NCBI GenBank assembly: GCA_949752745.1
Contig: OX457025.1
Coordinates: forward strand, 48,349,601 to 48,413,600
Direction of reading: 5' to 3'
Length of the DNA: 64,000 bases
DNA from: Protula sp. h YS-2021
Lineage: Eukaryota > Annelida > Polychaeta > Sabellida > Serpulidae
Part shown: positions 11,148 to 23,603 of the stretch, piece after piece
How positions within the stretch are numbered: the stretch's first letter is position 1
Layout: each line of letters starts with the position of its first letter
The notes under the pieces: model-generated
The model's database searches: none
Seen by the model: only the letters and a program-made list of their open reading frames with translations
What the model was told of the DNA's origin: nothing
Program-made: the position numbers and the translations under genes

Positions 11148-14100
11148 ATGTTGTCGCCTCTGATTGCTTGGAACGCCCCCCCTCCCTCACCACAGCCCGC
11201 ATCTTCATTGACGCCATCTGCCTCCCTTTATAACATTCCCACAAAATCGGTGTTACAAACTTTTCCAAGCAATTTTTCAGGCAACTCTTCTCAGCGGGTT
11301 TACAAAATGCAACTTCTGTGCCCTTAGAAAAATTCAAATATATTACTGAAAATAATTACATTTGTATTGTCTCAAAACCAGTTTCAAATGTACAAGCTTA
11401 CTTGATGTTGCTAGCCCCGTGTCTCGAAGGCCCGCCCACCACAGCCCGCGTCTCCAACGAACCTCATCTTCCTTTGCCTACAAGTGGAACAGAAAATAGC
11501 CTCATGTATTTTTCATGTTTTAAAACAGAAGAATAATTCTCCATTAAAACAAGAATATTTTTTCAGTTTAATTATTTTAAGCCAATGCTCAAGTCAAGAC
11601 TAATCCAATATCTATTTTGTTGGTCCGAAAGTTTCACTACTGAAGTTATTTTCCGATTGCAATCTTTCACTTGAGTTTTCTTAAGCCAACGTTTGAAATC
11701 TAAATTAAAGCTTAATTACGTGTTGCCACCTCTGTGATTGCTTCGAACGCCCGCCCACCACAGCCCGCATCTTCATTGACGCCATCTTCCTTCCTTTATA
11801 ACATTCCCACGAAATACATTCATACATATTTTACACAGGTTTGAAGTAGAAGAACGGTTTTGTAATCTGAAGACTTCGGTGTTACAAACTTTTCCAAGCA
11901 ATTTGTCAGACAATTCTACTCAGCCGATTTACAAAACTCAACTCTTGTGCTTTTACAAAATTCTTATATCTTACTCAAAATAGTTACACTTGTATTTTCA
12001 CAAAACGAGTTTCAAATGTAAAAACTTACTTGTTGCCGCAATCCCCATGCCTCGAAGGCCCGCCCACCACAGCCCGCGTCTCCACTGACGACTTCCTTTC
12101 CCTACAAGGTGAACAGGAACTAATCTCATGTATTTTACATGTTTTAAAATAGAAGAATAATTCTCCATTAAAACAGAAGAATAATTTTCCAGTTTAATTA
12201 TTTTAAGCCAATACTCAACTCAGGACTAACTGAATATCTATTTCGTTGGTTAGAACGTTTCACTACTAAAGTTATTTTCCAATCGCAACCTTTCACATGA
12301 GTATTTTGAAAGCAACGTTTGAAATCTAAATTGAAGTTTAATTACGTGTTGTCGCCTCTGTGATTGCTTCGAACGCCCGCCCACCACAGCCCGCATCTTC
12401 TTTGACGCCATCTTCCTTCCCTTATAACATTCCCACGAAGTACATTCATACATATTTTACACAGATTTGAAGTAGAAGAACGGTTTTGTAATCTGAAGGT
12501 CTGGTTTTGTAATCTGAAGACCTCGGTTTTATAAACCTTTTCAAGAAATTTTTTGCAGACAATTCTATTCAGCCGATTTACAAGGTTCAACTCTTGTGCT
12601 TTTGCAAAAATTCTTATATCTTACTCAAAATAGTTACACTTGTATTTTCACAAAACGAGTTTCAAATGTAAAAACTTACTTGTTGCCGCTATCCCCATGC
12701 CTCGAAGGCCCGCCCACCACATCCCGCGTCTCCACTGACGTCTTCCTTTCCCTACAAGGTGAACAGGAATTAGTCTAATGTATTTTACATGTTTTGAAAT
12801 AGAATAGTTCTCCATTAAAACAGAAAAATATTTTCCAGTTTAATTATTTTAAGCCAATACTCAACTCAGGACTAACTGAAAATCTATTGTGTTGGTTAGA
12901 ACGTTTCACTACTAAAGTTATTTTCCAATCGCAACCTTTCACATGAGTTTTTTGAAAGCAACGTTTGAAATCTAAATTAAAGCTTAATTACGTGTTGTCA
13001 CCTCTGTGATTGCTTCGAACGCCCGCCCACCACAGCCCGCATCTTCATTGACGCCATCTTCCTTCCTTTATAACATTCCCACGAAATACATTCATACATA
13101 TTTTACACAGGTTTGAAGTAGAAGAACGGTTTTGTAATTTCAAGACTTCGGTGTTACTAACTTTTCCAAGCAATTTGTCAGGCAAACTCTACTCAGCTGT
13201 TTTACTAGATTCAACTCTTGTGCTGTTACAAAAATTCTAATATATTACTGAAAATAATTACATTTGTATTTTCTCAAAACGAGTTTCAAATGTAAAAACT
13301 TACTTGTTGCCGCAATCCCAATGCCTAGAAGGCCCGCCCACCACAGCCCGCGTCTCCACTCACGTCTTCCTTTCCCTACAAGGTGAACAGGAATTAGTCT
13401 CATGTATTTTACATCTTTTGAAAAAGAAGAATAATTCTCCATTAAAACAGAAGAATAATTTTCCAGTTTAAAACAGAACGTTCCCTTGAAATATATTCAC
13501 ACCTATTTTACACACGTTTGAAGTAGAAGAACGGTTTTGTAATCTGAAGACTTCGGTGTTACAAACTTTTCCAAGCAATTTGTCAGGCAATTATATATAC
13601 TCAGCCGATTTACAAAATTCAACTCTTGTGCTTTTCCAAAAATTCTTATATCTTACTCAAAACAGTTACACTTGTATTTTCACAAAACGAGTTTCAAATG
13701 TAAAAACTTACTTGTTGCCGCAATCCCCATGCCTCGAAGGCCCGCCCACCACAGCTCGCGTCTCCACTGACGACTTCCTTTCCCTACAAGGTGAACAGGA
13801 ATTAGTCTCATGTATTTTACATGTTTTAAAATAGAAGAATAATTCGCCATTAAAACAGAAGAATAATTTTCCAGTTTAATTATTTTTAGCCTATACTAAA
13901 CTCAGGACTAACTGAATATCTATTTCGTTGATTAGAACGTTTCACTACTGAAGTTATTTTCCAATCGCAACCTTTCACATGAGTTTTTTGAAAGCAACGT
14001 TTGAAATCTAAATTAAAGCTTAATTACGTGTTGTCGCCTCTGTGATTGCTTTGAACGCCCGCCCACCACAGCCCGCATCTTCATTGACGCCATCTTCCTT

Positions 14101-16066
14101 CCTTCATAACATTCCCACGAAATACATTCATACATATTTTACACAGGTTTGAAGTAGAAGAACGGTTTTGTAATTTCAAGACTTCGGTGTTACAAACTTT
14201 TCCAAGCAATTTTTCAGGCAATTCTACTCAGCCGATTTACAACATTCAACTCTTGTGCTTTTACAAAAATTCTTATATCTTACTCAAAATAGTTACACTT
14301 GTATTTTCACAAAACGAGTTTCAAATGTAAAAACTTACTTGTTGCCGCAATCCCCATGCCTCGAAGGCCCGCCCACCACAGCCCGCGTTCCCACTGACGT
14401 CTTCCTTTCCCTTCAAGGTGAACAGGAAATAGTGTCATGTATTTTGCAGGTTTTAAAACAGAAGAATTAATTCTCGATTCAAACAGAAGAATAATTTTCC
14501 AGTTTAAAACAGAACGTTCCCTCGAAATATATTCACACCTATTTTACACACGTTTGAAGTAGAAGAACGGTTTTGTAATCTGAAGACTTCGGTGTTACAA
14601 ACTTTTCCAAGCAATTTGTCAGGCAATTATATATACTCAGCCGATTTACAAAATTCAACTCTTGTGCTTTTACAAAAATTCTTATATCTTACTCAAAATA
14701 GTTACACTTGTATTTTCACAAAACTAGTTTCAAATGTAAAAACTTACTTGTTGCCGCAATCCCCATGCCTCGAAGGCCCGCCCACCACATCCCGCGTCTC
14801 CACTGACGACTTCCTTTCCCTACAAGGTGAACAGGAATTAGTCTCATGTATTTTACATGTTTTAAAATAGAAGAATAATTCTCCATTAAGACAGAAGAAT
14901 AATTTTCCAGTTTAATTATTTTAAGCCTATACTAAACTCAGGACTAACTGAATATCTATTTCGTTGATTAGAACGTTTTACTACTGAAGTTACTTTCCAA
15001 TCGCAACCTTTCACATGAGTTTTTTGAAAGCAACGTTTGAAATCTAAATTAAAGCTTAATTACGTGTTTTCGCCTCTGTGATTCCTTCGAACGCCCGCCC
15101 ACCACAGCCTGCATCTTCATTGACGCCATCTTCCTTCCTTTATAACATTCCCACGAAATACATTCATACATATTTTACACAGATTTGAAGTAGAAGAACG
15201 GTTTTGTAATCTGAAGATCTGGTTTTGTAATTTGAAGATCTCGGTTTTATAAACCTTTTCAAGCAATTTTTTGCAGGCAATTCTACTCAGCCGATTTACA
15301 AGGTTCAGCTTAATTGCTTTAACAAAAATGCTAATATATCAGTGAAATTAATGACATTTGTATTTTCTCAAAACGAGTTTAAATGTGAAAGCTTACTTCT
15401 TGCCGCAATCCGCATGCCTCGAAGGCCCGCCCACCACAGCACGCGTCTTCACCGACGTCATTTTCCTTTCCCTACAAGGTCAACAGGAAAAAGACTCGTG
15501 CATTTTTTGAAACAGAAGAATTATTCTCGATTAAAACAAAAGTCATTTTCCAATTATTTTAAGCCAATGCTCAAGTCAAGACTAATTGAATATCTATTTC
15601 TTGGTTAGAATGTTCCACTACTGAAGTCATTTTCCGATCGCAATCTTTAACTTGCGTTTTCTTTAAGCAACGTTTAAAATCTAAATGAAAGCTTCATTAC
15701 GTGTTGCCGCCTCTGTGATTGCTTGAAACGCCCGCCTACCAAAGCCCGCATCTTCATTGACGTCATCTTCCTTTGCCTACAAGTTGAATAGAAAATAGTC
15801 TCGTATATTTTACATGTTTGAAAAAGGAACAATAATTTTCCAATTTATTTTTTTTCAAGTCAACACTCAAGTTAACACTATTTGAATATTTAATTCGTTG
15901 ATTAGAACGTTCCACAACAAGCTATTTTCCAATCGGAGTTTTGCACGGTTTTTTTTAAAGGACGGTTTCAAATCTAAATTAAAACTCAATTACGTGTTGC
16001 CGCCAATCCGCATGTTTGGAGTCCCGCCCGCCACAGCCCGCTTCTTCATTCACGCCGTCTTCCTCT
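11148..16066 (-). other. Block of alternating class A micro-exons (A1 and A2)
   Basis: A1 exons (donor GTAAG, exon mostly 72-76 nt) lie at 11402-11477, 12030-12101, 12680-12751, 13304-13375, 13712-13783, 14339-14410, 14748-14819 and 15397-15471. A2 exons (mostly donor GTAATTAA, 73-78 nt) lie at 11148-11225, 11720-11793, 12346-12420, 12992-13065, 14028-14101, 15064-15137, 15701-15776 and 15994-16066. A1 and A2 share the core 'gctgtggtgggcggg' and a 'ggaagatgacg' start. The repeat unit is about 625-650 bp; a shorter 409-bp step at 13304-13712 and 14339-14748 lacks the A2 exon. Introns between recent copies are nearly identical. Confidence 0.6.
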
Positions 16067-16289
16067 CTACAACATTCACATGCGCATTTTACACACATTT
16101 ATTTGAAAAGATCAGTTTTCCAATTTAATTATTTCAAGTCAACACTTGCTAAATATCTATTTTGTTGCTTAGAACGTTCTGAAACTGAAGTTGTTTTGCC
16201 AGTAGCGTCTTGTTGTTGAAAAAGAGAAACTCTTGGAATTCTTTCTCAGCACTAAAGTAGTAGTGGAAAAACCTGAAACGCGTTCTCAC

Positions 16290-16356
16290 CCTGGGTCGAC
16301 GTCCGTGAAGTGAAGACTGCTACTTTCACGGTAGTTCTGCTGCATCCTGTGGATGG
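16290..16356 (-). other. Micro-exon, GTGAGAACG-donor type
   Basis: 67 nt between acceptor 'tcgttcaacag' and donor 'gtgagaacgcg'. Homologous to 9814-9871. Confidence 0.5.
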
Positions 16357-16684
16357 CTGTTGAACGAAAAGAAATTGTCAGAAAAGGAGGAATTTTAAGC
16401 TTATACTTTGAAATTACATTAGAACCAGCTTTTTAAATTTACACAATTGAATATACACCTTTTAATGTTTGGTACAAAAGTCGAATATCTTAAATTAATC
16501 GCATTTATATTTTGTTGAGGTGATAGTACAAATGAACTTTGGATTGGAATCTATTAAGCCAGCGATTTTCGTCCAAACCCTATTAAAAATTGCAGCAGTG
16601 CAAGAAAAATCTTTTCAATTTAGTTTTTTATTTTTCTTCAGTATCTTAAATGCCTTGATTTTGAGTTCTTGACAAATGTCTCAC

Positions 16685-16778
16685 CTTCTGCATTCTGGTG
16701 TCCACTGGTTCCCTGCTGTGTGCTGTCATCCCGCAGCTGTGGTCCGATGCCTCTGTTGACTGCTTGGCCCCCTGTCAT
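16685..16778 (-). CDS. Candidate exon with canonical splice sites, start of repeat group B
   Basis: The cleanest splice sites in the region: acceptor 'gtcttttttag', donor 'agaaggtgagac'. The exon starts ATGACAGGGGGCC; frame 0 is open, reading MTGGQAVNRGIGPQ then LRDDSTQQGTSGHQNAEG, and the other two frames contain stops. Its first about 30 nt match the starts of 16898-17105 and 17228-17436. A one-base difference (ACAGGGGG versus ACGGGGG) puts it and 17228-17436 in a different frame from 16898-17105. Confidence 0.4.
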
Positions 16779-16897
16779 CTAAAAAAGACTTAAATAAGAA
16801 ATATAATTAATAGATGAATGACAAGTACATTAATGTACATTAACATACAATGAAAAAAAATACGTGAATATTGACGTATTCCGAAAAGAAAATAGAC

Positions 16898-17105
16898 TTA
16901 GCAGTTTTGGCGTCCTCTTGCTGGCGTCCACTTGACTGCTGTCCTCATGGCCGGGGTCCGCTTGGCTGGCATCCACTTGGCTGCTGTCCTCATGGCCGGG
17001 GTCCGCTTGGCTGGCATCCACTTGACTGCTGTCCTCATGGCCGGGTTCCGCTTCGCTGGCATCCACTTGGCTGCTGTCCTCTGTTGACTGCTTGGCCCCC
17101 GTCAT
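16898..17105 (-). CDS. Candidate repeat exon B1 (DASQADPGHEDSSQV repeats)
   Basis: Acceptor 'agtctgtttag'. From ATGACGGGGGCC the frame reads MTGAKQSTEDSSQ and then about 3.5 copies of a 15-residue acidic unit (VDASQADPGHEDSSQ), ending KRTPKLLS. The donor is weak (a GTCTAT after 'ctgctaa'), so the low boundary is uncertain. The repeat is rich in D, E, S and Q with no cysteines: low complexity, probably disordered if translated. No family recognised. Confidence 0.4.
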
Positions 17106-17227
17106 CTAAACAGACTTAAATAAAAAAAATGCAATTAATAGATGAATGACATGTATATTGATCTACATTAAAATACAATAAAAAAAATACGTGAATATTG
17201 ACGTATTCCGGAAATAACAAAAGTGAC

Positions 17228-17436
17228 TTAGCAGTTTTGGCGTCCTCTTGCTGGCGTCCACTTGGCTGCTGTCCTCATGGCCGGGGTCCGCTTGGCTGGC
17301 ATCTACTTGACTGCTGTCCTCATGGCCGGGGTCCGCTTGGCTGGCATCCACTTGGCTGCTGTCCTCATGGCCGGGGTCCGCTTGGCTGGCATCCACTTGG
17401 CTGCTGTCCTCTGTTGACTGCTTGGCCCCCTGTCAT
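17228..17436 (-). CDS. Candidate repeat exon B2, frameshifted relative to B1
   Basis: Tandem duplicate of B1 about 331 bp away, with the same acceptor and three DASQADPG units. An extra G near the 5' end (ACAGGGGG) means the DASQA frame meets TGA right at the exon start, while the ATG frame becomes GQQPSGCQPSG and stops. Either this copy is broken or the frame is set differently by splicing. Confidence 0.35.
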
Positions 17437-17558
17437 CTAAACAGACTTAAATAAAAAAAATGCAATTAATAGATGAATGACATGTATATTGATATACATT
17501 AAAATACAATAAAAAAAATACGTGAATATTGACGTATTCCGGAAATAACAAAAGTGAC

Positions 17559-17880
17559 TTAGCAGTTTTGGCGTCCTCTTGCTGGCGTCCACTTGGCTGC
17601 TGTCCTCATGGCCGGGGTCCGCTTGGCTGGCATCCACTTGACTGCTGTCCTCATGGCCGGGGTCCGCTTGGCTGGCATCCGCTTGGCTGGCATCCACTTG
17701 GCTGCTGTCCTCATGGCCGGGGTCCGCTTGGCTGGCATCCACTTGGCTGCTGTCCTCATGGCCGGGGTCCGCTTGGCTGGCATCCACCTGGCTGCTGTCC
17801 CAGTGCTAGGTCCGCTTGGCTGGCATCCACTTGGCTGCTGTCCTCATGGCCGGGTCCGCTTGGCTGAGTCCAGTTTGCTG
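17559..17880 (-). CDS. Candidate repeat exon B3 (longest copy)
   Basis: 322 nt of the same 45-nt unit, with internal 15-nt additions (ASQADASQADPG). Acceptor near 'aatcatcacag' at 17881-17890, followed on the exon side by 'cagcaaactgg'. The B1/B2 start block (ATGACxGGGG) is absent. All three minus frames are open over long stretches, so frame cannot be inferred from openness. Confidence 0.35.
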
Positions 17881-18095
17881 CTGTGATGATTCAAATGCTT
17901 GCAATTGTAAACTACAAAACGACCGGCTGATTTCTCAACGTACAACTGTCCTTAAATGCGAAAGCAGTTTAGAGTTCAACCGTGATATTTAGACCTCCAC
18001 ATAGATTCTTTAAAAGTTTTCGTTCGGTTTTTTATCTGTATTTTCTTATTCCACTGGTTTGCTTTGAATTTTATCTGCTAACGTTGAGTTCTTAC

Positions 18096-18157
18096 TTGGT
18101 TGGCTTGCTCGTCCTGGAGACTCTTCCCATCTTCTTCGTCGGCAGTCTAGCAGGGAG
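18096..18157 (-). other. Micro-exon resembling class C
   Basis: 62 nt between acceptor 'cttttcacag' and donor 'gtaagaactc'. Contains 'cgacgaagaagatgggaag' and ends 'gccaaccaa', recalling class C although it lies among class A exons. Confidence 0.45.
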
Positions 18158-19402
18158 CTGTGAAAAGACACTTTACTTGCTTAAAACACCGTTCGGTTAG
18201 CTCTTAACATGATATCTGTTCAAAATTTTCTTAAGAGACACTGGACTAAGGAGAGCAAGGGGGCGGAGGGTTAATAGAACAGTAGAGATGTTCTGGTCAG
18301 AGTTCCCAATATTCCTTAACAACGTTCTGCGTTTATCATAAAGGCTTTGACGAACGTAACACTGCAGACCTCGGTGTTTTGATGGGAAACTTTTCAGACA
18401 ATTTTTCAGGCAAATCTGGTCAAGCAGTTTACATTATTCAGCTTGTACGCTTTTAAGTAAACTACACTCAAACCACTTTTACAGGTTTATAGAATTAAAG
18501 AGATTTTGTTTAAGAAGATCCCAATATCTTACTTAAAATAATTACATCTGTGTTCTCTCAAAACGACAGTTTCATGTGTAAAAGCTTACGTGCTGCCGCC
18601 TGTCCGCATGTGAGGTACTCCCGCCCACCACAGCCCGCGTCTTTGCCGTCATCTTCGTTTCTCTAAAACATTAGCAGGATATATGACAAAATGCATTTTA
18701 CGCACGTTTGAAATAGAATCCATTCTAATTTAATTATTTCAACACCTTGCATGTTGCCTTGTCCTTTTGTCTCTAATTTCACGAAGTAAAAAAATGTGTC
18801 AAAAGGCGGTAGTTAAATCTAGAAGCTTACGTGATGTCGGCTATCCGCACGCCAGGTACGCCCGCCCACCACAGCCTGCGTCTTCTTCCTTTCCCTACAA
18901 TATTACCAGAATATATGTCTATATGTATATATCACACACGCTTCAAATAGAATAATGACCTCAATTACTTCAAGACGCTGCATGCTGGCTTGTCCTTTTG
19001 TTATTAATAGAACGACGCGAAATAAAAAAGAAACAAAAGGGCGATAGTTGAATCCAGAAGCTTACGTGCTGTCAGCTGTCCAACTGTCTGGTACGCCCGC
19101 CCACCACAGCATGCGTCTTCAGTGACGTCATCTTCCCTTCTCTACAACATTGGCAGGAAATATGTGCCAATGTATTAAATACACGCTAAAATAGAAGAAG
19201 TGCCTTCAATTTAATCACTTCAAGGCGTTGCAAGTTGCGTTAACGTTTTCTCTTTATTTCAGGAAGCAGAAAATACAAAGGCGACATTTAAATCTGAAAG
19301 CTTACGGGTTGTCGGCTACCCGCATGCCTAGCACGCCGGCCCACCACAGCCCATTGGCGTGATCTTACCTTCCCATTAACGTTTCCAGTAGAACAAGTTA
19401 TC

Positions 19403-19600
19403 AGTGAAACGAATTTGGTCGAATCGAAAAGTAATGCGACGTCGCACAACTTCAATACATATATTTTCACTGTAGCAGCAATCAAAAGCCTGGGTTGAAC
19501 AGCGGCTGAGATATCGCGTGCAAACCATTGCCTATTTTCAACAAGTCGCCATTTCGTTATTTTTTGGTCGAATCGAAAAATAATGCAACGTCGCACAACT

Positions 19601-19631
<31 letters not shown>

Positions 19632-20086
19632 ATATATATATTATATATATATTATATATATATTATATATATATTATATATATTATATATATATATTATA
19701 TATATATTATATATATTATATATATATTATATATAAATCAAAAGCCAGGGTTGAATAGTGGCTGAGATATCGCGTGCACAAAGTTGCACTGTAGGCAACA
19801 AATACTAAAGCATTGCCTATTTTTCAACAATTCGCCATTTCGTCATGTTTTGATCGAATCGAAAATAACGCAACGTCGCACAACTTCAATATATATATTT
19901 CCACTGTATCAACAATCAAAAGCCAGGGTTGAATAGCGGCTGAGATATCGCGTGGACAAATTTGTGCTACCAAGTGTCGCCAGACGGACGGACGGACAGA
20001 CGGACGGACAAGCGGACGGACATACGGACGGACAGATCCGAATACTATAGTCCCCCGCTCCGCGCTACGCAGCGGCGGGAGACTAA
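19403..20086 (+). mobile_element. HINE-like element: about 150-bp core repeats, ACGG array, hairpin
   Basis: Three diverged copies of a unit with 'aatgcaacgtcgcacaactt' and 'gggttgaatagcggctgag' occur. The middle of the stretch is expanded by an AT-only array (about 19600-19735). The last copy is followed by an ACGG array (about 19985-20035) and an imperfect hairpin, 'agtcccccgctccgc' / 'gcggcgggagact', ending in AAAA. It lies in the micro-exon array, on the opposite strand. Confidence 0.5.
19600..19735. repeat. AT-only array (TATATATATTA units)
   Basis: Regular 11-12 bp units of alternating T and A inside the HINE-like element. Confidence 0.85.
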
Positions 20087-21539
20087 AAATGGAATTCTGT
20101 TGAACTATTTAAGGCTGTTAACTTTTGTGTTGTATTTTTTCTCTAACTGCACGAAGCAACAATGTAATCGTTACTTAAATACTCACTTTGTTTCTTGAAA
20201 TAGTCCCACCGCTTGAGCTTAGCCCATTAGTTGAATTTTATCAAAAGCACGCAAAAGAGCATCTCGCCCTTGATCGAGCACTTTTACAGGTTTATGGACA
20301 TAAATATATTGTTTTAATGGTTGGCCAAAACAATCCCGATGTCTTACTTGATTGCATTTGCAATTTATCTTAAGCGACAGTATCAAAACTAAAAGCTTAC
20401 GTGTTGTCGGCTATCCGCATGCCCGGAACGCCCGCGTCTTCATCGGCGTCATCTTCCTTTCTCTGTAACGTTTCAAGGAGAAAAATGGAATTCGATTTAA
20501 TTATTTCAGGTCGTTAAAGTTGGGTCATGGTGTTCCTCTAATTTCACGAAGCAACAAAAATAAACAATACTTAAATACCTATTCTGATGCTAAAGAGCGT
20601 TCCGTAGCTTTAGTTTTTTTAGACCGTCTTTAAATTTGTTGTTTGAAATTGAAGAAAACTAACTCTTTGCAAGGCCAGGTTTCCTAATGTTCCGAATCTT
20701 GCTAAAGGAACAAGTTGATAAAAGAAAAAAGGAACAAGTTGATAAAAGAAAGAAGAATGAAGAAATAGTAAAAGAAGAGCTGGAAACAAACAAACCCCGA
20801 TCAGTCGCCTTCTACTAGAGCACTAAACAGTGAGCATCTCACCCCTGATAGAACGCTTTTACAGATTTATAGAATAAAAGATGTTTTGTTTTAATGGCTG
20901 GCCCAAAAAATCCCAATCTCTTACCTAAATGTTTATTTCATTTGCATTTTTTCCCAAAGCGACAGTATCAAAACGAAAAGCTTACGTGTCGCCAGCTGTC
21001 CCCATGTCCCGTACGCCCGCCCACCACAGCCCGCTTCTTCCTTTCCCTGCAACATTTCAAGTAGAAAAATAGATTTCGGTTGAACTGTTTAAAACCGTTT
21101 AATGTTGTGTTACATTTTTCTTAACTGCACGAATCAGCAAATATAAACTTTACTTAAATACCCGCTTTGTTGCTTGGGGTAGTCCCACAACTTCTTAAGC
21201 CGATTGATTGAATTCTATTTAAAACACGCCACAGACAGCATTTCACACTTGGCAGAACACTTTTACAGGTTTAAAGAATGAGATGTGTTTTAATGGTTGG
21301 CCGAAACAATCCCAATGTCTTGAATATTTTTCATTTGCATTTTTTTCCCAAAACGACAGTATTAAAACTAAAGGCTTACGCGCTGCCGCCTGCCCGCATG
21401 CCTGGTACGCCCGCCCACCACAGCCCGCGTCTTCAATGACGTCATCTTCCTTTCTCTACAAAAGCAGCAGGATATTAGAGATTATTCCTTTCTAACTTGG
21501 AATCTGTAAAAGACGATCTGATTTTTTCTTATTTATTTA

Positions 21540-21720
21540 CTTATTTATTTGCCGAGGCAGTTTCAGCCACCGTCAACTGCTTACCCCCCGCCCCACCCCC
21601 CTCCCCGCCATGTTAAATTCGTCAGGGTTAGCAGACCAGCATTACAGCTAAGCTTACCGCCCCCCCCCCCCCCCCCCCCTTAAGCCTGAATGTTTTCGCG
21701 AAAGTTGGCAATTGTACAAC
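21540..21720. repeat. C-rich low-complexity intron segment
   Basis: Contains 'ccccccgccccaccccc' and a run of about 20 C near 21660-21679. Similar G/C homopolymers recur at 22230, 22515, 29450, 31870, 41826 and 44274, always within or beside introns of the array. Confidence 0.6.
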
Positions 21721-21748
21721 TTTTACTGCCCGTGAAAAAAATCCTTAC

Positions 21749-23466
21749 GTGTTGATGGCCTCATCCTAATGACCCGATGCTCTGTCTTGTTGGTTGGGCA
21801 TCTTCTGCGCGCTGTAGAACAAAACACGTTCTTTTACACACAAACAGTATCTATTATGTAAATTAAAACCTTTTCATACGACCGTCTGACGTATTTTAAA
21901 ACGCTATTTTTATCACAGTCGTAGGGACCATGGATCGTTGATATTACGTATTTTAGGGACCTTTATTCATGAAACGTTAAAATGACTTGCTAAGCGTTGA
22001 TGGGACCATGCTGGCGACTCCAGATTCGCATTTTTAGCGGGCGTTCGGCATCTCGCTGTGAAATATGTCCGTTATGTTTCTAAAGCAAAGAACTATCCAT
22101 TGTAAAATTTCCGTTTTTTTTTCTAATTTTTGCGCGTAGAAAGATTTAAATACTTTTAGTTGTAGCGCTTTCCACAGCCCTGAGAACTTTCGATATGGGC
22201 AGCCACAGCTTGACTGACGGTATATTCCCGGGGGGGGGGGGGGCACTCTGCTACCAACTGGTTATCTGTTCCATGGCTTTTTAAAACGACCCCTAAACGT
22301 GTGGTGCTAATTTTAAAATAGTACCCCACCCCTCTTTTTAACCAAATACACTATTCAGTTTGAAAGAACCCCTTTTTAAGGGAAACGCGGCGTTCTTAAT
22401 GATAATAATTACCCATTTTTTTAACGCACTCCACGCTGACCGCGCCTACTCCCTTTCTCCGCGTTTTTTATTTTTTGGGGGATGGCGGCATGGGGACACA
22501 TGATGCCAAATGCCCCCCCCCCCCCGGGGGTATATCGCTTCAAGTAAGCGGATAAAACGGGCACAAGTGACGGAATATCGGTGCGAACCCATGATGATTG
22601 GTCTGATGGGGTTTCAACTAAAACCTAAATGTGTTAACTCATTGAAAACAGACCCTTACTTGTTGGTGGGCTCGTCGCAAAGGCCCGATGCTTTCATCCT
22701 TGCCCGCTATCCAGGGTCTTGTCCGGAGCTGTCAAATAGCAAAATTATTTTTGTCAAAACAAAAAAAAACATTTTAGCTTTCTCATTTTAAACTTAGCAG
22801 CAATTAGAAACGACTTTCAATTTGTTTATCAGGGTATCACCACTGGGGCCGAGCTGGTCAGGTATATTACTGTGTTTTGGTGGTGGTGGTGATGGTGGTG
22901 GTGGTGGTGGTGGTGATGGTGGTGGAAGGAGGGAGGGGGTGGTGGCCAAAAGCTGAGAGCACCTGTCTGGTATCGGTGGCACAAAACAATGTCAATTCGT
23001 CCTCTTTCTTGTCTTGCTCTGGAATGCTTATTTCTCATCAAAATGAGAAACTTACGTGCTGATTGGTCCCTCCTTCTAACACTAAGCCGGCTTTGGCGGC
23101 TCTCCAGCATCTTCTCGCCAGCTATCAAAAACAAAAGCTTGACCGTGATAATTTTTTAACAGATATCATCAATCATAAATTTTATTTTACTATTTTTCAC
23201 TTAGGGGAAAAAGGTGTCGGAAAGTTCTTGCCATAAGCACACAAACGTGTTTGAAAGACTTTTTTTTCCGTTACTGTCGCACAAAAGGTCAGGTCTGGTG
23301 GATGACAACGGGGTATCTTTGGCAAAAAAGTCGATTCGTCCCATTTTATTCTGGTCTCAATACGTTAATGTTAATGAATTATGAAATAAATTTTTACTTG
23401 TTAACGGGCTCGTCCTATAGTGACCCAATGCTCACATCTCCGGGCGGCTGCCAGACATCTCGCCAG
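21749..23466 (-). other. Class C micro-exon block, low-coordinate part
   Basis: Exons at 21749-21811, 22660-22728, 23056-23121 and 23398-23466 (63, 69, 66 and 69 nt). Each has a 'gacag' or 'gatag' acceptor and a GTAAG/GTAAA donor; the family core is 'agaagatgc.ggacaacc'. Introns keep a diverged copy of the block seen at 30-49 kb ('gtatcggtggcacaaaacaa'). A partial, donor-less copy may exist near 22030-22072. Confidence 0.5.
22871..22935. repeat. GGT/GAT microsatellite
   Basis: Run of 'ggtggtggtgatggtgg' in an intron. It reads as His or Pro repeats on the minus strand, with no sign of being coding. Confidence 0.8.
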
Positions 23467-23517
23467 CTATTAAGCAAATGAAAATATGTCTGTGCTGCGT
23501 TTTAAGGCAATAAAAAC

Positions 23518-23603
23518 AGGAATGTCCGTGGACATCGTGTCTAGCCGTAAAAGCGAAGACATTACAACGGCGAAAGGAAAAGCCGATGAATTTTGACAAA
23601 ATA
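23518..23603 (+). repeat. Fragment of a dispersed repeat also present at 53268-53350
   Basis: 'gtaaaagcgaagacattac' and its surroundings match about 80 bp at 53.3 kb. The Tigger-like element begins at the end of this match, so it probably inserted here later. Confidence 0.5.

Larger units (their letters stand above)
18590..21455 (-). other. Block of older, diverged class A micro-exons
   Basis: Exons at 18590-18662, 18831-18894, 19066-19141, about 19306-19368 (acceptor damaged), 20401-20462, 20986-21046 and 21380-21455. Each ends in a CAC or similar before GTAAG[CT] and most carry 'gtggtgggcgggc'. Lengths run from 61 to 76 nt and differ by non-multiples of three. Introns are more diverged here than at 11-16 kb while exons stay recognisable. 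A repeat element (19403-20086) sits in one intron. Confidence 0.5.

Noticed and set aside
10651..15471. Tandem spliced-leader RNA genes (short exon followed by GTAAG)
   Set aside because: Leader exons would be nearly identical and lack an upstream acceptor. These diverge and have a T-rich AG acceptor.
22030..22072. Possible further class C exon
   Set aside because: Has an acceptor-like 'atttcacag' and 'gatgccgaacgcccgc' but no donor and poor match to the exon end.
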